Of a stretch of 64,000 bases of DNA, positions 22,222 to 32,237 are shown one piece after another. The DNA is from Gnetum montanum (Eukaryota > Streptophyta > Gnetopsida > Gnetales > Gnetaceae). Made by a program: the position numbers and the translations under genes. Numbering within the stretch: the stretch's first letter is position 1; every line of letters starts with the position of its first letter. The stretch is from NCBI GenBank assembly GCA_015680685.1, contig MNCI01005867.1, forward strand, positions 712,813 to 776,812, in the 5' to 3' direction. The notes under the pieces are model-generated. The model did not search any database, was not told the DNA's origin, and saw only the letters and a program-made list of their open reading frames with translations.

Positions 22222-24202
22222 ATGCCTCTCTTACAAGACTATAACAATGCCACACTTAGTGAGGAAGTTCATTGGAGAACCAACGAACTATATGATGATG
22301 AAGATTGGAGTATGCAACCCAAAGTGGGGGTTTCTTATAAATATGAACAAAAACAACGTCATTCCAACACACGAAAGCATAACTTACTTGATGACGATGA
22401 ACCCCCATTGGCCACTACAAGCTTAACACAATTACAAGAGGTTGTTCGAATCTCACGTAGGCATCATAAAGAGAGTTGTCTACCCAAGATCGATTTAAAC
22501 AACTTTCCTACTTTTTTCAGGAGGCTATGACTTAGATCCATATCAACATTTACAAGACTTCTATGATGCCTGCACATGGAAAAACATTGATAACGGGTGG
22601 AAAAAACTTAAGCTCTTCCCTATGACACTCGTTGACCAAGCAAAAGTATGGTATAGATCGTTAAAACCAAATTCAATACGACGTTGGTCAACAATGGTGG
22701 AAGTCTTTAACGAAAAATATCAAACCTACGCAAGAGTGTCTACCTTGAGGAAACAAATCCAAGGATGGAAACAAGCACAACATGAACCCTTGGACATGGC
22801 CTTAGAAAGATATTATGCGCTGTTAAACAACTGTCCAGGCCATGGGTTTTTCGAGGAAAGGCTAATGTATCATATCATTGATGGGCTGTGTAATGAAACC
22901 AGAGAGACCCTAGGGATGTATGCCCAAGGTCAACTATATGAGCTACGAACCCATCAAGTCCAAGAGCTTATTAAGCAGGTAGCAAAAGAAGAAGGAGAAT
23001 TGGCTAGATGGGAGAGTGTTGAAAAACATCAACGGGATCAAAATCTTAATTTAACAAAGGTCCATGATCATAAAAAGGAGAAATCAACCTACCACAAGGA
23101 GAAAGAATCATCTTTTTCAATGCAACAATCGTTAGAAGAAGTCAAGTCAAAGATCAATAAGATGTTGGAATGGACATATCAAATGTGTGGAGAATTTATC
23201 AACATTATTGGAGATAGAGTTCTGACAACCCAAGAAGCAGGACAAAACACTATACAATCGGAAAGAAGGGATAAGGAAAATAAGAGCTCAACTGCCAATC
23301 ATACATATGAATGTAACATATGCCTGTACGATCACCCCAAAGGCCAATGCCCAATATTGTTACACTTACATTAGCATTGGGGAAACACGTTACATCCAGA
23401 GTTCATACAGAGGTATTGTGTTCGATCACAGTGGCAACAATCCCAGTCGTGGGGGAGACCACCACTAGACTGGAGACACCCTTCATATCATCTGGATCCA
23501 AATGCTTATTTGGTTCAACATCCTATTTTTCCAACTGGGCTGACGCACTTTATCTCACCACAGTACCATTCTCCTCAATACTATCAACCCATGCCTCCAA
23601 CACAACCACCACCTTGTGCATTTTATACTCCTAACTTTCAACAGTCTCATCCTTTCCCTCCTTCTACATCGCCACCAACTGTTCCTAAGGTGTCTGCATC
23701 ACCGCAACAACCCATGACCGATACTTGTGCTACTACTACTGACAGCAATGAAAAGTCTCCTTAACATCAAAAGCGTCCTTTCTTTAAACACGGCCTTTAG
23801 AAGGGACAACACAATTCTAAGGCCACTACATCCTCCAACCCAACACAAGTCCCACATTGTGGTGCACCCTTACCTTTGAACCCAACACCTCATGTAACTT
23901 TATTAGGGCCGCCAACTCACACTCCAACAACAATATGGCCCAATGAACGTAGTCATGGAAGGCATCATCCCGATCCCTGCATACCATCTAATGGTCCCAT
24001 ATATCATAGTGGGTCAACTCGTTATCCAGGAACTACATTGTATAAAGTGCCCCACTATGCTCATTACAATCAAGTGTGTGAACCCCAATGGGGTAAGTAT
24101 GGACCAGTTCCAATACTTTCAACATGCAAGGATCCTGATCCTTCATTTATTAATCCTTGCCATGCTCAACCGTTTAGTTATGGGGGATATCCCCCATCCT
24201 AA
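22222..24202 (+). pseudogene. Element D gag relic
   Basis: Starts MPLLQDYNNATLSEE at 22222, as in E. A +1 T in a T run near 22518 shifts the frame compared with E. The capsid core lies at 22622-23020 (VWYRSLKPNSIRRWS, then a KYQTYARVSTLRKQIQGW-type helix and DGLCNETRETLGMYAQGQ). A charged helical segment and a zinc knuckle CNICLYDHPKGQC (about 23312-23350, CX2CX3HX4C) follow. After a stop at 23372 a Pro/Thr-rich tail in several frames leads to FSYGGYPPS and a stop at 24200-24202. Gag would form the particle and bind RNA. No protease follows, so maturation would need a partner's enzyme. Confidence 0.82.
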
Positions 24203-25227
24203 ATAATAAGCAAGATTAATAACCACTTTTTATTTTTCTTTTGCTTTTACAATTTTTGTTTTCTAGTTTCTCATTTTTCAACCTTTTGTATTATCTTTGT
24301 ATCTTTTTGTCTTTTTATGTTTTTGTAAGTAATCTCATCTACAAATAAAACACTCATGTGGATCATTGGTTGAGGTGTGTTCTATGTTATTAAGTCTTGA
24401 GTGATCAATTATTTGGAATAGTGAGCCCATTACACCCACTCATCCACTCTACAAATAAGAGGTTCTGTTCGAGGGTACAGTGATATTTTTGACATTTTTA
24501 AAACTTAAAATTAATTTCGTGTTCATTGTACCTAGAATGAAGAAGGATGCACCAAGAGGGAATGATTAGGGTGTGACATCAAGGGGATTTGCGGATTCTC
24601 TTTGGTAACGTTTGTGGGAGTTATCATGCAACATGGTTGTACTAAGATCCCTGTAAATCTAATGAAAAATGGGAGTAAGAGTAATTAAAAGGGCACTCGA
24701 AAATAAAACGCTGTTCTAGGGGATCCCACTAGAAAGACATGCACCCATGCCTGAAGGTTGGTAGCTTCTCTAGATTCAGTACTAAAAAGAAAAAAAAGAA
24801 AAAAACAAAAGAAGAAGCAGAAAAACAAAGTGCCACAAAATAAAATTCACTCCTCCCTTGAAAAAAACACCAAGTGATCGTACTCCTTGTTGTTATGGTA
24901 CTCTCATAGTTGCTCATCATGGGATGAAACAATGCGATGTCACTAATTAAAGGAATGAACTTGGTCCTGATCTTGGAACGACGGGTTAATGACATGTTAA
25001 TCATGCTTTACACGTAGGATTCACTGTGTCCTGGGTTAGTTACCTCATGTCCCAACCTCTACAACCCCTTTCTATACTTTGTCTCATCTTACTGTTCATG
25101 TAATTGTAGCTCGTGTCTTGTGTAGCATAGAATTTTCATCTCATTTCTGTGATATTTACATGTGTGTTTTGTGGAGTTAGTGTGGATTACGTTTAACCCT
25201 TCTAGTGCCCATGGACACTTTAAGTGT
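24203..25227 (+). other. Gag-3' ORF spacer of element D, first part
   Basis: Non-coding; closely matches E 34224-35252. T-rich after gag, with AATAAA at 24344-24349, then a purine-rich A tract at 24780-24830. No pol sequence. Small ORFs here are chance. Confidence 0.7.
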
Positions 25228-25269
25228 GGTTACACAAGCCTGCTTTGGGGAGGATCCACTTGTGTAATC
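25228..25269 (+). promoter_or_regulatory. Conserved stem-loop block (element D copy)
   Basis: Arms TTACACAAG (25230-25238) and CTTGTGTAA (25259-25267) pair perfectly and extend by a G-U and a G-C pair; the 20-base loop is CCTGCTTTGGGGAGGATCCA. The loop recurs in A, C, F, G and H. Function unknown; a packaging, dimerisation or export signal is possible. Confidence 0.65.
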
Positions 25270-25574
25270 TTTTGTAATTCTCACTTATAACATAGCTCTC
25301 ACACACCATTTCTTACCCTCAGCTTATTTTCATAACATTCTTTCCCTACTATTATCCCTCTAAATTTCAACATTCCAATGTACCATTACATACCCTTTTT
25401 CTTACCACCCAAGGTTTTATTGATAAAATCCACACCGTCATCATTAATGGTGCCTCTCGAATTCCTGAAATTACCCTATAACTCCTTGATAATAGCCAAT
25501 GTCCTCAATTTCCAACGTTAATTTCAAGAAAATCATTTAAAAAGTCGGTATTTTCATGGTGTCTCACATCACTA

Positions 25575-25666
25575 GGGAGATATTGTGTACGCGATATTGC
25601 ATCCCATGTGATATCGTGTACGCGATGCATCGTACGCGATATTGCGTCCCCACCTCCTATAAATAG
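25575..25666 (+). promoter_or_regulatory. Internal promoter-like module upstream of the 3' ORF
   Basis: Palindromes of the GCGATATYGC and GTACGCGAT type (25577-25645) stand directly before TATAAATAG (25658-25666), the same arrangement as in the LTR U3. Downstream sequence is unrelated to the LTR, so this is not a solo LTR. F has GATATTAG/GATATTGG motifs beside CTATATATAG at the matching place (63027-63075, minus). Confidence 0.55.
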
Positions 25667-25969
25667 GTCACCCCCTGCAACACTTAAGATCATTTTTTCA
25701 TTCATACGGGGGGAGTTTTTGAAATTTTTCTCTACAACATGCAATTGAGTGACCCTTGCTTTTTTCCTCATATCTCGCTCGTTGCTACTTCGATTTTAAT
25801 TCCGTTTGAACCTGCTTGAACCCGGAGTGTTCAGCTTAGTAGTGGGGGAGGGAAAGTTGTCGAAAAGTGCCTAAATTTTTTGAAATTTATCATTTCCCAA
25901 AGGAAATAAATTAGGGTAATTAACTCTAACACTTAGAATAATTGTGCCTAAAAATCATTTAACCCTTAG

Positions 25970-26136
25970 GTATATCGGGCGACTAAAATGGAAACCAACT
26001 AAGTAACAGAACTCATTATTACATACTTTCAGGCATTATCACACGTGATAACATAAGATCATTAATAAAGGCAAGTAGTAAGATATAACTTGACTTCAAA
26101 AACAACCTTACTAATGCTTGGCCCATGTGATTGCAG
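25970..26136 (+). other. Possible intron before the 3' ORF
   Basis: AG/GTATAT at 25968-25975 and TTGCAG/ATGG at 26131-26140, with a branch-like TTACTAAT at 26108-26115. E has the same pair of sites with the same 167-nt spacing (44393-44559). F keeps TTGTAG directly before its ATG. Splicing is inferred from sequence only. Confidence 0.4.
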
Positions 26137-28901
26137 ATGGTCCCGAAACGTGGACAACAGGAAGATCCTGCCCAAGGTGGAAAGAAACAAGCTCGGAGAG
26201 GTGGAAGATAAGGTCCTGCTGGACAACATGTAGAATATGAGGAGCAATCATTCAATATTCATCAAGATGAACCTCCTATCGGATGGTCCAGGTAGGCAGA
26301 AGGAGGAGCTGCTGCAGCGCCTGAACCTGGACAACAACTCACGTTGCTCCAAGATTGTGTTCAGGCTATCCATGAGAAGTCCACATTCACTGCGGTGATT
26401 GTGGAGTTGAATTTTGAATCATTTGCAGAGTTTGCTCCTGAAGCTATTAGGGATCACCTCAAAGGGTTTCCCTTATGGTCTATCCTCTCTGAAAGTGGTG
26501 CTTGGTACCTAGGAGAGACATACCAATTTTGGCACACTAGGGAGCAAGGCATCACTGTTAATATTTGTGGTGTGACAGTTGACTTCTCTAAGCAGGCCAT
26601 TTCGGAAGTGTTAAACCTTCTAAATACAGGGCCCTAGGTTGCTCGGTTATCTACCCATTTAGACCTCAATGTGCGAAAGGATTGGTTGGAGAAGGCTTAT
26701 GGTAGAGATAAAGCATTTGGTGAATTGATGACGGAAGAGAGGGTTTACTTCAAAATTGGGACATATTAGCTCTTCCCCACAAAGGACCTAAAAAGAATAT
26801 CGACGTATGCGGCTAGAGGATGTGCAGTGTTGATGGAAAAGGTTAATGCTAACCTACCCCATCTATATTTGATAGAGATCCTGAGGCAATTCAAAGAACG
26901 AAAGACAGGGAAGATGGCGTTGCATTTCCCTTGTCTTATCAGAAAGCTTTGCTGATGTGCTGGTATTTGGGGATACACCAATGATGTCCTCCGAAAAGCC
27001 CAGACTGCTTCATATGCTGAATTGCTAAAGGCGCCAGCTCCAAGAAAAAGCACTGGCGAAGAGTTGGGACCGGAACAAGCAGAAGAACAGGTGGTTGGAC
27101 CCAGTCAACCTCCAACCATAGGTCCCAGCCAACAACAAGAAGCAGGGCCTAGCACAAGCCAGGATTAGCCACCACTGCCGCAAGACTACCAATCATCGAT
27201 GAGCCATCTTAAGGCCATCGCTAAGATAGTTAGTTAGGGAAGTCATGATGATGCAAACCTCTTCAGCGTCATTGATGATGCCAGGTAGCCTATGATTTCG
27301 TTAGATCGCACAAGGGGAGAAGTATCTATTCAAACAGGAGTAGGGGAAAGTAGATGGTCACAATATATCTCAGGAAACACGACATCTTTCTAGGTGCAGT
27401 TAGAGACTGTTGAAGGGGACACTATGGTGGTCATGCAATACTAGAATGCCATGAGAGCTGCAGAAGTGGTCGTAGACTACATCAAAGAATCCTTCAATGT
27501 ACCTATTGTGCCACCGGTAGATCTCTCAGGAGCGTGGGATGCTCAAACTCTGCCTAGAACCTCAATGACTCCTATGGAACATGAGGATGTTCTTGATCAA
27601 TTACTTGAAATAGGACAAGTAATGACGTTCCTATTTGACATCCCTCAGGATGTAACATCAATTCAATCAGATCTCATTTTCACAAAAGGAAAGCTTATCT
27701 TAACAGAAGTGAGGGCTGAGCATGTTGAAGCTGAAGTGTAGAAACTACAAGAGTAGCTCATGACCTTACAAGCAGCATAGCAGGACCCTCTGCAATTTGT
27801 TCCAGCAGACTAGCTAGAAAATTTTAGAATGGAGCAACTAATCAACTTGATAGTAGAGAATAAAAGGGTGGTGGATGAAAAGGAGAAGGCTATTTGGGAT
27901 GCCTCTGCAGCATAGGCACAAACCCATGCACATCTTAAGGCACTCAAGGCCTTAGAAGAAGAAAACAAGCAGTTGCTGCAGACAATCTTCGGTTGACCAC
28001 TATAGAAAAACAAAAGAATGTTCTCGATGAACACTTTCATCAATTACGAGAACAATTCATCTGGGTCAACTGAGACATGAGCTGTTTAGCTAGAGAAAAT
28101 CGAACCCTCTCGATGGAGGAGGTACGCGCTATTCGTCAAAAGTCAGCGATTGAAATAAGCACGTGGTAGAATGAGGCTAAATGACATGAGAAGCTGAAGG
28201 AGCACTTCCGTGATTAGGTGGGAATGTATAAATAGATCCTTGAAAATGAGATCCATATGGCCAAGGCCCAAATCAACACTATCAGTGCGCAACAAACTGA
28301 TTGGCGGGCCATACTGGACACATATGCCTTCGCCCACCAAGCAGAAGTTAAAAATTAGGACCTGCAGATTCAAGACTTAACAGAGTACATGGAGTTGGCA
28401 AACCTGAGATATGCCAACCTTGCCATGTTAACAGTAGGGCACCTGAGGTCAGAGCTCGAGCAACAGGTAGTAACCACTCACATCAAATACGAAGGGAAAT
28501 TTGAAAAATGCAAGAAGCTATTAGAAAAACTGGATGTTGCAAATTCTGAACTTGAGGTGGTAAAATCCAACTACCAGGGACAGAAAGATGTTGTAACTAA
28601 CTTGGCTCGATGGCTAACAGATCTTCACGAATAAAAGAACAAAGCCAGAGCCTATGAGGAGGAACGACGGGTGTTTGCGGCTTGGTATGTCAAGGCCAAC
28701 CAAATGTTCCTGCAACTACCCTGTTCGTGGGAGGTGCCGACTCTGTCAAACATTGGAACATTAGCATGGATGGCATAAGACGCTTGGACTGAAGAGGAGA
28801 AACTCCAGGCCATACTTCAACGTCATCAACCCTCAAAACCTGGAGCACAAGACAAAGGAAAGACACCAATGGAGGAGCCACTGCCACCAGGAACTATATG
28901 A
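26137..28901 (+). pseudogene. Element D 3' ORF: unknown helical protein (~920 codons)
   Basis: Starts MVPKRGQQEDPAQGG at 26137 and ends at a stop at 28899-28901. Broken by stops (for example at 26209 and 26635) and a 2-base deletion near 27975. First part: basic, low-complexity N-terminus, then a globular segment (FAPEAIRDHLKGFPLW, NICGVTVDFS, FKIGTY.LFPTKDLKR, NLPHLYLIEI). Its pattern resembles the conserved domain of 'putative plant transposon proteins' found beside many plant Gypsy elements; this match is by eye. Second part (27700-28640): long Leu/Glu/Gln-rich heptad-like helices, probably coiled coil. No membrane segment or signal peptide is visible, so it is unlike a typical env. It lies downstream of its own promoter-like module. 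Confidence 0.65.
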
Positions 28902-29058
28902 GTTCCAAATTTTTGTAGTTGTAGTTGTAGCATATTCTGTGTGTTGTGTCATTATTTTGTTTTCTTCCCACACTACGGAATCATCCCATTTCTTTTTTCA
29001 TCTAATAATCCCATACCTATCCATTGTGTAATCACTGTAACTCGAGGACGAGTTTTTA

Positions 29059-29074
29059 TTTAGTCGTGGGGGTA
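29059..29074 (+). promoter_or_regulatory. Polypurine tract of element D
   Basis: TTTAGTCGTGGGGGTA directly before the 3' LTR start at 29075. Confidence 0.85.
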
Positions 29075-29956
29075 TGATGGGACGCAATATCGCATCCATC
29101 ACAATATTGCATCCCCCACGATATCGCGTCCATCGCGATATTGCATCCCCCATGATATCGCGTATGCGATATCGCGTCTTCCCCTACGATATCGTGTACG
29201 TGATATCACAGTCCGTCGCCATGTCTATAAATAAGAGGCGGCTCTCCCTTGTTTCATAACTTTAGATTAGATTGTAGCAAAACTTTGGTAGTTTGATCCC
29301 TCTAGAGATAGATTATTTTTCCCGTGTCTGCCTACAGTGTGGTGAATGTAATTGTACGACATCCTTTATTTGAGTGTGACGTACTTGGACACGTATATGA
29401 TCGGCAATAAAGATTGAGATTACTTCATCATTGCAGCATTCACTTTGTTTATTTATTTATTTAATTGTTATTTACTGCTTTCCTAATTAGTCTCTCTCAC
29501 CCTTAAACTCATGTTAAAACGTGGAATGAGTATGACTTGATTACGAGCATTTAAGTGTGACTACTTGGTAACCTAGTGGCGTACCTAGGATCTGCACTTG
29601 GTAATCCTAGTGGTAGTCATGCATGAAGTCCAAGATGTGTATGGATAATCAAGGAATGGATGCTCATCGCACTTAGGCTATATTAGATTCTCTTACCCTT
29701 TTCTTGCTAGCTTAGTTAATATTACTTTCTATTGCCTTTAGGAGTAGCATTAGATTAGAAACACATCATACACCTCACCTTGGACTAAACCATACGTGAC
29801 AAATATAATACTAGTCTAGGTGGGAAGACAACAAATTGCGACCTAAGGATAACTGTCTAGGTGCCACAACTAGTTTGTCTGTGGAGTTTGACCAGATCGC
29901 ACGTGAAAACACTCGTATTTGTATGGTTGAGTGTAGGGGTATCTTGCCACTCATCA
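29075..29956 (+). repeat. 3' LTR of element D
   Basis: 882 bp, TGATGGGACGC to CCACTCATCA. It has more GATATCGC-type units before its TATA box (29226-29235) than the 5' LTR, which explains the ~50-bp length difference. The TSD GCTAG follows. Confidence 0.92.
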
Positions 29957-31200
29957 GCTAGGTTAGTGGTGAAAGGCTATGCATAGAAACTAGGTATAGA
30001 CTTTCAAAATTTTTTTTCTCTAGTGGTGAAACACTCTTCTATGCATTTAGTGTTATCTTTGGTTGCTTACATGGATTTAGTGCTAAAAAAACTTGACATA
30101 AAAAAAAACATTCCTCCATGAAGATTTGAAGGAGGAAATATACATGAAACAACCAGAAGGATATGGAAAATAACAAGGTTCAGGTCTAGTTTGTAGACTG
30201 AAAAAGAGCTTATATGGTTTGAAGCAATCCCCTAGGTAGTGGTATAAAAGGTTTGATACCTTCATGAAGAGGCTAACTTACTAGAGAAACAATCTAGACC
30301 ACTGTGTGTATTTTTGTGAATATGTTTTAGGTAAGTTTATGGTGTTGTTGCTATATGTTGATGATATGTTAATTACTAGAAATGATATGATGTAGATAAA
30401 ATGTCTAAAGTTGGAAATGGGCAAAGAATTTTCCATGAAGGATTTGGGACAAGCAAAGAAAATTCTTGGAATGAATATTTATAGGAATAGAGAAAGGAAG
30501 AGGCTATGGTTGATTCAGGAATAATACATTGATAAGGTTCTGAAATGTTTCAACATTGAGGATGAAACACCTGTAAGTACACCTCTTTTAGCATGATTTA
30601 ATTTATCAAAGAGGGACTATCCAAAGTCAAAGGAAAATTTCAAAAATGTGAAGAATGTCCCATATACTTCTACTATTGGGTCATTAATGTATGTCATGGC
30701 TTGTACATGTCCTAAATACTTATGTTAATGGATTTAAAAATATTTAAAGGGAAAAAAATGGATTGCTTGTGTTTTGGAGATGTTGATATGCACATTGAAG
30801 GTTTTGTAGATGCAAACTTTGCTATTGATCATGATATAAGACACTCCACTACAAGGTACACGTTTATTTTTGGTGGTGTAGTAGTGAGTTGGTTGTTACA
30901 TCTATAATCATTGGTAACTTTATCTACAATCGAATTAGAATATGTAGCCCTCATGAGAGCATGTAAGGAGATGTTATGGATTAAGACATTCTTATAATCT
31001 CTTGGATAAAATAGCAAAGGTATGCTATGTCTTGTGACCATTTGAGTACAATCCATCTTGCAAAGAATTTTACCTTTCATACATATAGATGTCTAGTTTC
31101 ACTTCATAAGAGAAATCATAGAGGATAGTTTGGCGCACGTTTAGGAGGTCCATACAAAGCTTAACATTGCTGATGCTTTAATAAAATCAGTGATAGATGA
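29957..31200 (+). pseudogene. Copia reverse transcriptase and RNase H relic
   Basis: The plus-strand frame continues from 21252: ARLVVKGY, then KTFLHEDLKEEIYMKQPEGY, LKKSLYGLKQSPR.WY, the catalytic YVDDM (about 30357-30371) in LLYVDDMLI, and DLGQAKKILGM. RNase H follows, with GFVDANFA and ATRYTFIFGG-like blocks and a degenerate C-terminal KLNIADALIKS. Several stops (for example near 30392, 30592 and 30729) kill it. RT and RNase H would copy the RNA into DNA in the particle. YVDD itself is intact. It ends where E inserted at 31200; the tail lies at 48200. Confidence 0.87.
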
Positions 31201-32098
31201 TGATGGGACGCGATATTGCATGGGCCGCAATATCTTGTACGCTGTGATATCGCATCCCCCTTGATATCGCATGGGCCGCGATATTGCGTACGCCACGATA
31301 TTGCATCCTCCTCGATATCACGTCTTCCCCTGCGATATCATGTACGCAATATCGCAGTCTGCCACAATGTCTATAAATAAGAAGTGGCTCTCCCTTGTTT
31401 ATCATCGTAGAGTAGAAGTAGCGAAGCTCTAGCAGTTTGATAGCTCTAGAGATAGATTATTTTTCCCCGTGTCTACTCGTAGTGTGGTGAATGTAGTTGT
31501 ACGACATTCTTTATTCGAGTGTGATGTACTTGGACATGCACATGATCGGCAATAAAGATCGAGATTACTTCATTATTGTAGCATTCACTTTGTTATTTAT
31601 TTGTTTATTTAATTGTCATTTATAGCTTTCTGTCTCACCTTTAAACTCCTAGTAACACAGAATGAGTACGACTTGAGTACGAGCATTTAAGTGTGACTAC
31701 TTGGTAACATAGTGGTGTACCTAGGATCTGCGCTTGGTAATCCCAGTGGTAGTTGTGCACAAAGTCCAAGATGTGTATGGATGATCAAGGAATGGATGCT
31801 CATCGCACTTAGGCTAGATTAGATTTTCTTACCCTTTCTCCCCTATCTTAGCTTAGTTAAGATTACTTTTCATTGCCATCAGGAGTAGCGATTAGATTAG
31901 GAACATATCATACGCCTCACTCTAGACTAAACCATACGTGACAACTATAATACTAGTCCAGGTGGGAAGACAACAAACTACGACCTAAGGTTAACAATCT
32001 AGGTGCCACAACTAGTCCATTTGCGAAGTTCGACCGGATCACATGTGAAAATGCTTGTATTCGTATGGTTGAGTGTAGGGGTACCTCACCACTCATCA
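31201..32098 (+). repeat. 5' LTR of element E
   Basis: 898 bp, TGATGGGACGCG to CACTCATCA. At least eight GATATCGC-like units precede the TATA box (TATAAATAAG near 31372). AATAAAGATCGAG is conserved in R. Confidence 0.9.
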
Positions 32099-32099
32099 T

Positions 32100-32117
32100 T
32101 GGCACCGTTGCCAGGGA
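32100..32117 (+). promoter_or_regulatory. Primer-binding site of element E (tRNA-Asp)
   Basis: TGGCACCGTTGCCAGGGA matches the tRNA-Asp complement at 16 of 18 positions; both differences are G-to-A at former CG sites. Confidence 0.88.
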
Positions 32118-32237
32118 CGGTGCTAGTTATATAGATTAGTTATATCATATAAGATCGTTGTATAGAACTTAATGATATATCTCTTAGGAAGAAGAAATAA
32201 TTATAAAAAGTCACATTCAAATACATAACTTTAAAAA

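Larger units (their letters stand above)
21253..29956 (+). mobile_element. Element D: non-autonomous Gypsy with gag and a separate 3' ORF
   Basis: 8704-bp element with target duplication GCTAG (21248-21252 and 29957-29961). Order: 5' LTR, tRNA-Asp primer site, gag, ~1.9-kb spacer with a conserved stem-loop and an internal promoter-like module, 2.76-kb 3' ORF, polypurine tract, 3' LTR. No protease, RT, RNase H or integrase sequence is present, and E shows the same arrangement around its gag, so absence of pol is a family trait rather than damage to one copy. LTRs differ at about 14 sites in the ~200 bp after the TATA box, so the insertion is not recent. Confidence 0.92.

Noticed and set aside
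24180-24197. Perfect 18-bp palindrome ATGGGGGATATCCCCCAT (also 34198-34215)
   Set aside because: It encodes the YGGYPP end of gag in D and E and is shared by descent; no sign of a separate role.
25575-25720. A solo LTR inside D at the internal promoter
   Set aside because: Only palindromes and TATA resemble U3; there is no LTR start, R/U5 or CACTCATCA end and no target duplication.
26137-28901. Calling the 3' ORF an envelope gene
   Set aside because: Its position suits env, but no signal peptide, transmembrane segment or cleavage site is visible and the protein is hydrophilic and coiled-coil-rich.
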